Numbered from the stretch's first letter, positions 21,253 through 32,688 are shown. The stretch: 64,000 bases of DNA from Aurelia coerulea (GCA_039566865.1 CM076955.1:1738501-1802500), one strand, 5' to 3'. Notes: generated from the sequence alone by a model not told the origin. Numbers and translations: made by a program.

Positions 21253-22029
21253 CTAAAATGAAAAACATACCATCTTGATAGACTGATTACGATGAGTCCC
21301 AGTAATCGCTATCCAAAACGAGACTATTACGCCAGACCGAGACCGCTCTTACTGGGACTCATAATATTACGGCAATATTTTTGGACTGACTTTTTTCACT
21401 TTTGAACGCCCTTGAGAACGAGGCTGCTATACACAGTCATGTACAAAGTATACAACCAAATACAACGCCATTAGAATCTCTGCAAATTCGATTGATTGAT
21501 GTTGACCAACGGAAACTCGAAGCTCAAAGCAGAGTTTCAAGGAGCTTGGCCGGACAGAACAAAGTCTTACGATGAAGAATACCATGAAAACAGTTGGCGA
21601 CAATATCAAATCTTGTACGTAGGTACTATTTTGCTGCTTTCGCTAAGCATTAACTGATTTATTGTGAAGTTTTCAAATCAATGTGTTTCATTTGAAAACT
21701 ACAAATGTTTGTGCTTTTCTGCGCCTAGGCCCTTATCGAAACGAGGCAGTCATAGTCATTTCAAAATAATGGCGTTTGATTATGAGTCGTAGTTAGGAGC
21801 GTCCGGCAGTATTTCAATAGCGATAACTACGACCATATCATCAGTCTACCATCTTGATACCACCATCGATATTGTGGACACGATTAGACCAGGAACGACA
21901 CAAATCGTGTCCACAATACCTAGACTTATGACGATGAGCCCCTTGTATCCCTGTGTATTCTTACTTCAAGATGGCGCTTCGGTCAACAGAGACTCATAAT
22001 ATTACTCTGAAAAACCTGAGCCTATTTAG

Positions 22030-22229
22030 GCCCAAACACTGAGCTTCCAATCTGAGTACCAATCCGATTGCGAGATCTGGCAAAGAATAATAAGTCTCGA
22101 ACACTCGATTCGATTGACGCAGTTGATAAGATTTGAAGGAAGCTGCTGCGGCAGGCACTTGAAGATTTCTGTTTCAGTCTTAAAACATGGAAATTGCAGC
22201 ATTACAAGACTTAGTTTGCACTCACCAGG
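22030..22229 (+). CDS. Possible exon with leucine-rich-repeat-like end
   Basis: The acceptor CCTATTTAG and donor CCAG|GTAACG bound an open frame ending VLKHGNCSITRLSLHS. That resembles the L-x2-x-N-C-x-L-x2-L-x-L repeats of NLR-type LRR proteins. The minus strand is also open here, and no neighbouring exon was found. It may be a remnant. Confidence 0.2.
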
Positions 22230-22276
22230 TAACGTGAACATTCTCCTTGAGATGAATGCCAGGTTTCGTTGATTAA

Positions 22277-22515
22277 GGGCCTGTTTACATGAGAAAAAAC
22301 ACTTCACCTGCTAGACCCGGGGCTGACAGGCGAGGTAAATTTCAGCCATTGTTTATATGAGGTATTTTACCTTACCTGTCAGCCCCGGGGCTGAGAGGCG
22401 AGTTTAGCTATTCAAAAAAAGAATATGAATCGAACGACATTTGATACACTTTGTAGAATTTTCGAATGTGCACAAAAGGAATAGAAGCTCCAAAGCGCCC
22501 CATATAAACAGGCCC
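22277..22515. mobile_element. PIF/Harbinger-like miniature element
   Basis: The ends GGGCCTGTTTACATGAG and inverse (tatataaacaggccc form) are flanked by TAA on both sides, the 3-bp target typical of PIF/Harbinger. The internal part contains ccccggggctgacaggcgag in inverted orientation. Confidence 0.8.
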
Positions 22516-23261
22516 TAAGTGTCTGCTTACAGTGGTTTCTATCGCATTTCCTTTCTGAGGAGTGACCATTGAACAGAGCCGAAGCAGTCGTTCGATCCAG
22601 ATGCGATCGATCGAATGCAGAAGATAGGGTCGGCTTGTTCACTGTTTCATTATGGGATTATGAGTCCCTCAGCAAAGGTTAAGCATTGCAGAGAGAAATC
22701 AACAACCACCTCATAAGTCATGCGACGGACGGGTTTCGTCCTATTCCAGGGTTCATCAGTAGACTCACGAAATAGTCCCAGTTATCTCAACAACAACAGC
22801 AATGACAACAACAACAACAATATATACTTTTGCTCAAACTGGGACTTATGGACTTTCACATCAAAAAGTGGGACGAAAATAAACAATGGGCGCACAAATT
22901 TTTCTATGCCCTTTGAAACGAGGTTAATGGCCTCTTTTCGGTAGTTGGAGAATTTCAGGAGCTGTGCGTTTTGGCGTGCACTATTGCTAGATGAAGATTG
23001 CCTTCAAAATGAGGAAATTCTTGTTGAAACTGAAAGTTTTGTTAATTATTAGATTAAAGAAACATTCATGCGAATACTTGTGGCTTTTGTTCATTACTAA
23101 CGTCACTCAAAACTTGAATTTTGAGGCGTTTTATTATCTAACGATTGAGCTGACAATTTAGGCCCACCGCCATTAGTCGCCTTTTCATACAGCGTTGCTA
23201 TGGTTTCCATATCGGACATGAAATCGAGGAAAACAATTTCGTCCCAATTTTCAATGTGAAA

Positions 23262-23332
23262 GTCCATGAGTCGTAGTTATAGCGTCCATCAGCCTATCAA
23301 TAGCAATAACTACGAACTTGCAATCAGTCTAG
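23262..23332. mobile_element. TAGACTGAT-family small foldback
   Basis: Compact copy: catgagtcgtagttatagcg, a central inverted part, and cgaacttgcaatcagtcta. Similar compact copies lie at 21775-21858 and 31070-31165. Confidence 0.55.
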
Positions 23333-23505
23333 CCCATCAGTACAGCTAGAAAGTACGAGGCCCATCATCCAGGATTCATTTCATTTCATATACACGAATT
23401 TTTTTTACAAGCAACCGCTTAAAGAAACGGTAGGCTCAATTTTTCGAAAATTAAGAAACAACCCTACCTGAATTTAAATTTGATATCTGAAAGTTTGATA
23501 TCAAG

Positions 23506-23640
23506 TTTCTCTCGCGGAAAAAAGAGGGGAGGACAAAAAACGAGCGAGACTTGTAATAGTTGGCAAGCTCATTGGGATGGACTTGCTACAAGTCTCTCTC
23601 GCTATGTTTTCCTCCCCTCGTTTTTCCGCAAGAGAGACCT
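23506..23640. repeat. Imperfect hairpin, ~55-bp arms
   Basis: ctctcgcggaaaaaagagggg pairs with its inverse near 23620, with gacttgtaatag/ctacaagtc inside. Confidence 0.7.
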
Positions 23641-24135
23641 GCAGGTGACTATGCTTGTAGCAAGTCCACTGAGGATGGCACGAGGGACCCTTTTAATAAT
23701 AAAATGAACCTACCAATTTGGTCCCTTTGGTTGAAAATCTACTTGTCCAGGTGACACTGTCAAGTGTGGTTTGGAGTGGATGAAGTTGTGCTGCCATCAG
23801 GGGAAAACATCTTACAGTATCACTGAAAGAATTAGAAAAGTCATTCCTTCATTTCATATGCGTAAAGCAGCATATGCCCATGGCCGAAACCTCCAAAGCC
23901 TAATACTCACGGACCGATCAGACGGTGAATAAGCAAAGAAGATAAAAGTAACCCGTGAAAATTTTTCTAAATTTTACCTACCTTCATAAAACGCAACAAG
24001 GACAAAAAACTGCATGAAATTTCCCAAATTTTTTTGAAGAAATCTCCTCTCCAGATGTTTGGGTGTGCAAGTTTGGACTCCAATTTGGATGCCGGTTAAA
24101 ATATCTCCAGGCTTGGCGGAGTTATGGCCTCTCCA

Positions 24136-26085
24136 CAGTGATCCAGGGAGTGGAAGAAATACCAAAACATGAAGTTTCAAAATTCAAATTTATTTCATGC
24201 CCATATCATGAAGCACACTCTGCAGATTTATGGAACACAAAAATTTTTAAATTGGACAACGGATAGCCAAGAAAATGATTTTTGAAGTTGGGCCTAATTC
24301 ATTGATTTGTTTTACATAAGTACTTCCGGAATATCGCTGCCTGGACTGAATTTTCAAAGCAATATTTCTCTGCTCAGAAAGGTCTGAAAATTTTCGTTTT
24401 GATCTTATTTCGATCCTCTAGTCATGTACTTTCAAGCAAGGGGCAAATCACTGATTTTTTTTCGTACACCTTCCTTAAAATCACAAAAAAATCACAAACA
24501 AACATCACAAACAAAAATCACAAAATCACCATACAAAAATCACAAAAATCACAAAATCATAGAAAAATCACAAGGAAAAATCACAAAAAATCACTAAAAT
24601 CACAAAAAAATCACTAAAATCACAGAAAAAAATCGTGTGATTTTAAAATCACAAAAATCACGTACGCTATTTTGAGAAGTGATTTGCCCCTCGCTTTCAA
24701 GTAATTGAAACAATGATTGGAAAATTTTATATTTTGGTTCATTTTTATGTGATTCATAATGGCGGAAATTTGCAAAATTCATATCTTTAAAAATCATCTT
24801 AAAAATTCAACAGTTGAAATGTAAAAATTGGGGCAAAATGTATTTACCAAAAAAATCACAAAATTAAAGCAACTATTTGTGCAAGTTTCTACCAAAGGGT
24901 TTGTTCTAAATCGTACCCAAAAAAGAATTATGGTAATTCTTATTTTTGTGGTACAACGGAGATATTTCAGATTTTTTCAATGTTTTCAGCAATAAAAATA
25001 AATGAAGGCCTGCTAAAGCCTTCAAAACTGACTCAACTCCATCTCCTTGACATAGTGTCATGAAATTTAACCATCAGAAAGCTTTGTGTATCATTATTCT
25101 ACATGAAATCACTGTTTTCAAACATTTTTATTCGTCCTGTCAGCAGAAACGAAGAAAAACGTGTTTTCCATCATAACTACCGAAAAATTTAGGGCTTGAA
25201 GAGACTTTGAGTGATGAAAATCATTCACTTTCATCATTCTAATAACAATTTCACACTGATTAAGTCTTAAAATCCCTTATTCGTGGTAGTTATCATAAAA
25301 AACACGTTTTCGGTCGTTTTCTGCTGATGTGACAACTAAAAATGTTTGAAAACAGTGATTTCATGTAGAATAATGATACACAAAGCTTTCTGAGGGTAAA
25401 ATTTCATGACCCTATGTCAAAGAGATGGAGTTAAGTCAGTTTTGAAGGCTTTAGCAGGCCTTTATTTATTTTTATTGCAGAAAACATCGAACAAATCTGG
25501 AAAATCTCCGTTGTACCACAAAAATAAAAATAACCATCATTCTTTTTTGGGTACGATTTAGAACAAACCCTTTGGTAGAAACTTGCACATATAGTTGCTT
25601 TAATTTTGTGATTTTTTTGGTAAATACATTTTGCCCCAATTTTTACATTTCAACTGTTGAATTTTTAAGATGATTTTTAAAAATATGAATTTTGCAAATT
25701 TCCGCCATTATGAATCACATAAAAATGAACCAACATATAAATATTTCCAATCATTGTCGCAATTACTTGAAAGTACATGACTAGAGGATTAAAATAAGAT
25801 CAAAACGAAAATTGTCGGACCTTTCTGAGCAGAGAAATATTGCTTTGAAAATTCAGTCCAGGCAGCGTTGTTCCGGAAGTCCTTATGTAAACAAATCAAA
25901 CAATTCGGCCCAACTTCAAAAATCATTTTCTTGGCTATCCGTTGTCCAATTTTGAAGATTTTTGCGTTTCATAAACATTCAGAGTGTACTTGATGGTATG
26001 GGCATGAAATAAATTCAGATTTTGAAACTTCATATTTTGGTATTTATTCCAAACTTTCTTTTGTTCCGGATCACTGTGCTCTCCA
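24136..26085. repeat. Giant imperfect palindrome, ~1.95 kb
   Basis: The left arm (from cacagtgatccagg) and the right arm (inverse, ccggatcactgtg) pair throughout, with the centre near 25235. Matching landmarks include ggatagccaagaaaatgatt, gcagcgttgttccggaag, aggcctgctaaagcctt and gatacacaaagctttctga. The left arm is longer because it carries the 257-bp insertion at 24437. It has no convincing coding frame. It is either a foldback transposon or an inverted duplication. Confidence 0.93.
24437..24693. mobile_element. hAT-like miniature element with proven empty site
   Basis: The terminal repeats CAAGGGGCAAATCACT and inverse AGTGATTTGCCCCTCG are flanked by 8-bp CTTTCAAG (24429-24436 and 24694-24701). 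The interior is almost entirely degenerate aaaatcacaaa repeats. The opposite arm of the palindrome (25766-25773) has a single CTTTCAAG, the pre-insertion state. An 8-bp duplication fits hAT-type integration. Confidence 0.92.
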
Positions 26086-26224
26086 ATTCGCACACAAACC
26101 GATGAGGCACTGAACCGTGAACAATTGAAATTCTGCCCGAGAGACAATAGTAACAACAATAGTGATTGTTGTAAATCGACCCGAAAACACCAAAATCTGC
26201 GTTTTCCATTGAGGATGGCCAGAG

Positions 26225-26243
26225 CTTCCCACAATGCAACGCG
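26225..26243 (+). promoter_or_regulatory. ZNF143/Staf-type promoter site
   Basis: TTCCCACAATGCAACGCG matches the vertebrate Staf/ZNF143 consensus (TTCCCANNATGCNNYGCG), which normally lies close to transcription starts. An ATG with a 26-codon frame (26254, MESDDRSNGGEAEAV start) and a GTAAAG donor at 26332 follow closely, so it may mark the first exon of the gene at 26866-28230. A near-copy with one inserted base lies inverted at 29430-29449. Confidence 0.5.
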
Positions 26244-26253
26244 CTTTGCTTCG

Positions 26254-26331
26254 AGATGGAATCAGATGACAGGAGCAATGGCGGCGAAGCTGAGGCAGTC
26301 ATCGATACGTTTTGCACTCGCAACACATTAA
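26254..26331 (+). CDS. Candidate first exon of the gene at 26866-28230
   Basis: An ATG, 25 whole codons and two further bases precede the donor AAC|GTAAAG. The frame is acidic at the start. Its phase (two bases over) does not join the phase-0 exon at 26866, so an intermediate exon is missing or this is not the true first exon. Proximity to the Staf-type site is the main support. Confidence 0.3.
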   Translation, partial: RWNQMTGAMAAKLRQSSIRFALATH

Positions 26332-26865
26332 CGTAAAGGGGAACGAGCAGTTGTAAGCATTTTAAAGATTTAATCTCATATGCGTATTGATTGATTAACT
26401 TTGTTTTGTCTGGTATTACCAATGAATGCATGAAAATGTAACTTAACGGTGACGGGCCTAAGGTAATCCAATTCGTGAAAATGGGTAACAGTTTTTGGCT
26501 CCGTTTGGGTTAACGAACGGGGACTTAACGTTATCCTCTCGTTTCAAGTAAGATTAATACTCAATGATGCTACATTTTCTTAAGTCCCCTTAAGTCCCCA
26601 CGATAAAGTAATTTTTTCGAACCTTGAAATTTGGCATTTTTGATGTACTTTGCGTTCCTGATTATCCCTGTTAGAGTCCTGTGTGACTGATTTCAAGGAA
26701 ACTGCAGCAACATAATGCTACAGTAAAATCTATTATTTATCACTAGCCTCTTGATGTAAGATCTAAGAACTTTTTGAACAATTTTTTCACGAGTTACACA
26801 CCCTTATCTTTCCAATCAAACGCTGAAAATCAAAAAATTAATTATACACATAATTCTATTTGCAG

Positions 26866-28230
26866 GAAGAAACTGATAATGCTGGTGTCAAGAAGTTTGC
26901 ATACACTCCAAGTGATTCAGTGGAGAAAAAGAAGATGGAAAACCTCATATGGTATATCATTTGCCAAACAGTCCAAAACAAATAAACAAACAGTCCTCTA
27001 ATTCCAGAAGATAACTATGTAGAACTTGTAAATCATGCTACTGTAAATTGCAGGCAAGAGGCAGTTGCAGAGCTAGGCAATTATATTAAAGGGGTAAAAG
27101 TAAAAACCTTCAGCTGGGATAGGGGTAAAATGAGTATCCAGACATTTTTTTGCATTTTTCACAAACAATGATTGCCAAATTTTTAGAAGGAGGAATTTAC
27201 CCCTAATACCTCCCCTGGCTCTGCTACTGACTAGGGGTACTTTGGTATAAGTTTTTATATCATCAAGTGCAAAAATGTGGGTAAATTAGGTAGCTATCCG
27301 CTTAGCCCCTAATGGGAATGTACTACTGTACCAATACTCTTCAATACTTTTACACATCCAATTTGAGTCATCAAATATTTCACTTGCTGCAGACCTTATT
27401 CACTATTAATATCAATTTGAGGTGAATGATACAAATCTCAGCACAGCACAGCAAGAATTCTACACCATGCCTCTTTTGATGCAAATGCATTTACTAAACT
27501 ATTCCATCTGTTGCTGAGATCATTGCACGCTTTTGGGATTTCGCATCACATCACATTGAGATGAATGATGCAAAAAGAAATGACTTTATTGTGAATAGGG
27601 TCTATGTCAAGTCAACAACATAGTTAGCAAATAATTCCTTTCCTCTTTGCATTGAAAAACCCCAAGAGACAGAGTTAATAGTTGGAAGCCACCCATGCTC
27701 AGAGATATCCACTGTACTATGTTTCTGCAAACACAATCTTACTGTTAGCACACTCCCACATTTGACTCATTTAAGAACCTTCCACTGCTGAAAACCTACA
27801 GCCTGAAATTTCTTAATTCATTTTTGCTACATTAGTACTCACGATATCAATGTCAGTCCGTTCAACAGTAGTGGTCAACTAAAGAACAACACAGTAGTAT
27901 GGGTTATCATATCAAGAAAAATGCTAAACTCGGATTGCTAAAGAGCCTACAGTCTTCAAACAAATGTTGTGATAAAATTAATGTTGATGGTCTTTTGTGA
28001 ATAGATGCTCCAAGTATAGTTATCTAACCTGAAAATTGTTTATTCAAAACTGAAACACAAATTATACTGTTTATCTTCTTTCTCATTGTTGCTCCAAATT
28101 CCAATGGTTCCTCTTTTTCAAAAATTTGCACAGTTGCATTCTAATGCAGGAGTTAATGGAAGAACTGGGAATTTACTTCCCAACTTCAAACTGGCATAAG
28201 TTGGACTTGCAAAAGTTGGATTTTCCATAA
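26866..28230 (+). CDS. Small unrecognised protein, three phase-matched exons
   Basis: The exons are 26866-26951 (acceptor ATTTGCAG, donor ATG|GTATAT), 27054-27093 (acceptor AATTGCAG, donor GGG|GTAAAA) and 28150-28230 (acceptor TAATGCAG, stop TAA). Phases join without a break: exon A ends with TG, exon B supplies G to give Trp, and exon C is phase 0. The 68 residues seen are acidic and helical (KKFAYTPSDSVEKKKMENL, then QEAVAELGNYIKG, then ELMEELGIYFPTSNWHKL). No family is recognised. The N-terminus is uncertain; see the candidate first exon at 26254. Confidence 0.5.
27391..27603. mobile_element. Possible miniature element in an intron
   Basis: The ends agaccttattcactat and inverse attgtgaatagggtct frame inverted interiors (gatgaatgatgca / gtgaatgatac). 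The intron of the plus-strand gene contains it. Confidence 0.35.
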
Positions 28231-28661
28231 CGGTCATGATTCAGAGATTGTTTCTCTCAGTCCCAAAGTTTTCTGAAGAGATCCTCAATGCGACTTTGAT
28301 TGTAGTAAGCTGAAAATCTCAGAGGTACAAGAGCTTGCATAACATCAAGAGTACTAATAACAGCCATTTATGTTTCTTGTACTAAGGTTAATCTGAAAGG
28401 AAAGGAAATAACTTCTGAGATCAGAGGACAAACAGTCTGCAAGGTTTCATCAGCCTAACTGACACTCTGACTATTCAAGCCAGTTTTACTGGCATTCTCA
28501 GATGGGTGTTATGTTTTTGTTATGAGACCTGGTCTGGATTAGTGCCAAAAGAACAGCAAGGAGTGTGGGACTCATCATTTCATTCATCAAAGCTAACCAC
28601 GAAATTTTGCATGTGCTTTAGTTCTACTGTCAATAAAGAGCAAAATTTCGTAAATGTCGCC

Positions 28662-29990
28662 TTATATATTTAGATTCACATGAAACAACAAAGATTTCTC
28701 CAAGAAATTGTAAAAGATTAAGAATAGTTTGTTGACGTAATTGTAAACCTTCAGTCTTGAGTTTGATGGGCCTAAAATAGAAAGAGGCAAGGTTCCAGTA
28801 AAATTAAAGCAAAATCCATAACCTGGGATGAAATTAAAGGAGATGACCATCTTACTTGATGATAACAGCTCGAAGGCACTTCCATTAAAAGGTGAATATC
28901 GCTGGGACAGCTCATCAACATCGTCAGTTGCCAGCAACAAATCTTCCCTGCTGGTGTACCCTGCAGCCTGTGTGTACCCAGGTTTTCGGTAAACTACTCT
29001 GTAAAATGTCAGCAAAAACAGAATGAAGCTCACAGCTACCAGATTGCTTATCTTTAGGTAACAATGTTATGAATTTCGATGCAGTAGACATAAATACTGC
29101 CATGGTCTTGAAGGCAAAGACACATCACTCCATCCTTGATTCCCACACAGACAGACTTCCGCCTTTCCTTGCTTAGGCCCAGTCATGAAATCGTCCGATC
29201 GTTGCAAGAGATCGTGCAGTTGAGTCAATTGTTCTTGCTCAAGTAAACATTAAACGAGCCCTGCGAGCGCAATAGCTAATATCAAAGCCTCATAATTTGT
29301 CCAAACTATTATTAAAATGAACATTTTGCCAACAGATGTTCACATGAAACGAACAGATGCTGGCCTGACGCTTGCTCATCGCAACTGATCTGAGATCTGC
29401 GTGCGCCTCGGTTTGTATAGTTGAATGATCGCTGTTGCATTGTGGGAAGGTCTGGCCATCCTCCTTGCGACTATCCTAAAGTCTAACCCTAACCCTAACC
29501 CTTTAGGATAGTCGAGTCTGCACGCACGCTACCACAGTGTCTTATTTCGATAAGAATTTAGAATCGGAGTAAAGAGGCATAACGGAATAACCAGACCCAG
29601 GACCAGTAGGACCGGACCTTAACGGACCAGACCCTTGGGGAATACCCATTACTTTCCTTCCAGCGTTTGTTTGCAATGATTAAATGGCGGCCAACACAGA
29701 AGTTTCGCCCCAAAGTAAGATAAGGCAGTCACTGCTGTATGTAAATTCTACCTTCTGGATTCCACAACAAACGCAAAAAGGATGGTATTTCAAATCTTCT
29801 AACCAGGGGACAAACTTTGGTCCAGCCTCAACCCATTGCCCACTGGGCCTAAGCATTTAACTACATGGCCTAAATATTTTACCTCTGCCTTGCTTGGTGT
29901 CTCAAGTTGTTGCAATGACGTCGTGATGCCAGCCACGTTGTATTCCATCTCCACAATCTCAATTTCTGGACTTGATTCTGGCTTCTCCAT
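28662..29990 (-). CDS. Candidate small membrane protein, three exons
   Basis: Exon 1 is 29990-29883 (ATG, 36 codons, MEKPESSPEIEIVEMEYN start, donor GAG|GTAAAA, phase 0). Exon 2 is 29051-28856 (acceptor CTAAAG, donor CAA|GTAAGA). Exon 3 is 28771-28662 (acceptor ATTTTAG, stop TAA). Phases are compatible (0, then 1). The predicted protein has 137 residues: an acidic N-terminus, one membrane segment (SNLVAVSFILFLLTFY), a tyrosine- and serine-rich acidic stretch, and a second hydrophobic stretch near the C-terminus. Retention of the last intron also stays in frame, so exon 3 may be contiguous. No family is recognised. The gene converges on the plus-strand gene ending at 28230. Confidence 0.45.
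29468..29514. repeat. Hairpin with telomere-type repeats in the loop
   Basis: CGACTATCCTAAAG and its exact inverse flank a loop made of CCCTAA-type repeats (three units), the metazoan telomere sequence. The stems themselves contain a ctaaag/ctttag motif. Confidence 0.85.
29572..29645. repeat. Dispersed ~75-bp repeat
   Basis: ggcataacggaataaccaga through the ccggacc...aacggaccagacc motifs match 56757-56826 with two or three changes. The function is unknown. Confidence 0.8.
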
Positions 29991-30491
29991 TCTCTTTGCA
30001 GGTTAGTTTGGGACAGCAAAATCATTTAGCAGGCAGCTTTTTGATAACATATTTGTTCGTAATGTTTATTGTGAAGGTGGTAATTGGCAGATATATGGGG
30101 TAAGGCGATCTCGAAAGAAAGAGTGATAATTTTTGGGAATGTTAAAACCTTTCTCTCAAACCACGCATTGACCCAGGCATTGACCCCACTTGTCTTTGGT
30201 AAATCCCATGATCACAATATTGCATCTCAGAATGTGCATTTGTGTGCATTTGTTTTCTCGTATCATGCATGTGCACTCACCTTTTTACAGGGCCGTAGGA
30301 AGCAGCTTCTGATTGGGGGATTGTTCTTAGAATATAGAGAACAATACATCTAATTAATGCTTGTAGCGTGGCACCATTGTTTTCAAAATTATTGGGGGGC
30401 TTAACGCCCCTGCCCCCCCCCCGCTTCTTATGGACCTGCATTTTTATAAGAAACAGCTCATAAGAAACAGTAGGCTAAAATTTTCGATTAA

Positions 30492-31036
30492 AGGCACTGT
30501 GTCCATGTAAGTAGACGACTTCGAGGGGGGTATCTCGAAAACATGTGATCTTTCGTCGTTTTTTCATGTGAGCGTTGTTTCTTGCAAAGCGTTGTTTGTT
30601 AGTCAAACGATTGTTTCAAGTTCTTTTGAATTCGTCAGCAGGGATTCAGCAATCTCGCCTTTTGAACTAGTGTTCTAGAATTTTCAAAGGTCCTTGTTTT
30701 CTTCTTTTGTGTGATTGTTATCAGACAGATTAATGAACATAAAGGCATGTTTTGACAAGTTCTTTTGAATTCGTCAGCAGGGACTCAGCAATCTCGCCTT
30801 TTGAAATGATGTTCTAGAATTTTCAATGGTCCTTGTTTTCTTCTTTTATGTGATTGTTATCAGACAGAATAGGTTTCCTTTCCTTTCGACAACGAGGCTC
30901 TTATTTTCATGTGATCAGTTTAAAACGGCCTGCCCTAAACCAATCAAATTCTCGATCAGTTACATGCATGTCAGCATCGTGTCAGCAGTTTCAACTGTTC
31001 GTGCATGCAATTTATTGATATATGGACACAGTGCCT
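30492..31036. mobile_element. TTAA-targeted miniature element
   Basis: The ends AGGCACTGTGTCCATRT and inverse are each bordered by TTAA (30488-30491, 31037-31040), the target of piggyBac and Kolobok elements. Inside is a 139-bp tandem duplication (caagttcttttgaattcgtc at 30617 and 30756). It is inserted into a fragment of the AAGAAACCGC element. Confidence 0.85.
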
Positions 31037-31301
31037 TTAATGAAATATCCGAGTGGTGGAAAACCGGCTTTAGACTGATGATATGTGGTCGTAGTTATCG
31101 CTCTTGAAATAGGTGTAATAGTCTCGTTTTGAATAGCGGTTACTGAGACTCATCGTAATCAGTCTAGGTTGGCCTTTGTTATCGCCATTTTCGTGGGCCA
31201 TGAAAATGGCGACAACAAAGGCCAACCAAAAGACCGCATGTGCAAGGCATGCTGGATGAAACAGACCCTTTAAAGACCCATTTTCAACCATGATTCTTTG
31301 T

Positions 31302-31660
31302 CCCGGGGGGGGGGGTAACTTCAATAGGCGGATGACGGGGGTGTGCCATTTTGAATTGTAAAATCATACCCTAAGATTTATGAATCTTTCAAAAACCATA
31401 CCCTAAAATTTATGGGCCATTCAAAATAGATACCCTAAAATGGTGACCAAAATTCGAAATTCTAACCAAGTATATGAAAATAGATCAAATTCAATATCCT
31501 GAAGCGTTTTTCTTCCAAAATGGCACCCCAAAATTTATGTTCATTTGTGATTTACCAAAAATGAAAGCCTAAAATTTAGTATCAGCCTGAAAAAAGGTAC
31601 CCCAAAAAATGGCACATCCTGTACTGGTACATATGGTAGTGACCCCCCCCCCCCCCCGGG
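31302..31660. mobile_element. Poly-G-ended element, type C
   Basis: The ends are CCCGGGGGGGGGGGTAACTT and a ...CCCCCCGGG run. The subterminal motifs are gacgggggtgtgccatttt and inverse aaaaaatggcaca. The interior is a degenerate repeat around taccctaaaatttatg. Unlike its relatives it shows no flanking direct repeat, so one end may be displaced. Confidence 0.75.
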
Positions 31661-31681
31661 CCAAAAACGACTTTTAGATAA

Positions 31682-32124
31682 GGGACCGTTCATTATTTAC
31701 AGAGGGGTTGGTACCGAAGAGAAATGTTTTCTTGTCCAAAAATCTTCTTACCCAACTCTAAAAGTGACAGCAAAAACATCTACCCAACAATTTTCAGGTT
31801 GAAAAAATGTTGTCCAACCCCTACCTATAAACATGGTTTCAATGTCAAACGATGTAAATTGTAAATTCAATACTGTAAATATTGATGACAAAGATGAGCA
31901 AAGTAGACACTGAAAGTGAAATGGATAATGTTGATAATATTGATGATGATATTGAGATAATTTTGGACTTCAAACATTTGGTATTGAATGGTGGGAAAAT
32001 TTTGTTTTTCCAACCTTGAAATTACATGAAAAAATATTTACCCAACCTTTTTATGTTAGAAAATTTCTCTTACCCAACCCATTTCTCTTCGGTACCAACC
32101 CCTCTATAAATAATGAACAGTCCC
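31682..32124. mobile_element. PIF/Harbinger-like foldback element
   Basis: The ends GGGACCGTTCATTATTTA and inverse extend about 45 bp (ttggtaccgaagagaaatg) and are flanked by TAA on both sides. The interior contains degenerate cttacccaac repeats. It begins about 20 bp after the poly-G element. Confidence 0.85.
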
Positions 32125-32688
32125 TAACAGGAAAGTCGACTTTGGCGCCAGCAATGGGTCTGGAATCGGAGTAAATGAACTCCACACAAATACCACTACT
32201 GTATTCAAAATCCGCATTACTCAGATTTTAGATATTTGATGAAAGTTGTCACAGTGTCTTATGCTCTTTTCATTAGAATTTGAAATCGGAGTAAACACAT
32301 TCCAGAGGTTCTTAAAAATGTAGAAAAACTAATCTTCTGGGAGATAACAAGATCTGCGGTAATACTATTTATTTGAATTTGAAATCGGTTTAACAGCTAC
32401 TGAGATAGAAATCACTTTTTGGGAAGCATCAGGCTTAGGTTGTTGGGAAGATGAAGTGCTGACCCTATTGTTTTGATACATTATGTTTCAGCTTTGTTGA
32501 GAGCGAACCGATGTTGGGGCTCGCGTTGTCATGCGCATCGCTGCTTTTGTTTCTTCCCTTGTTCTCAACGGTCAAGCTAATTTGCATATTATGTAAGTGA
32601 CGTAAATCGTTACTGCGCATGCGATCTGGAGCCCTTTTTGGGGAGTCCTCGAGGCTTTCAACTTAGCCTGTTCGTATCCCCAACAATA

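Noticed and set aside
21427..21609. Minus-strand frame and an overlapping plus-strand frame ending at 21577
   Set aside because: Both strands are open, splice support is weak, and they conflict with the better candidate at 21106-21252.
29484..29502. Chromosome end or fused telomere
   Set aside because: Only three repeat units, enclosed in a hairpin, with ordinary sequence on both sides.
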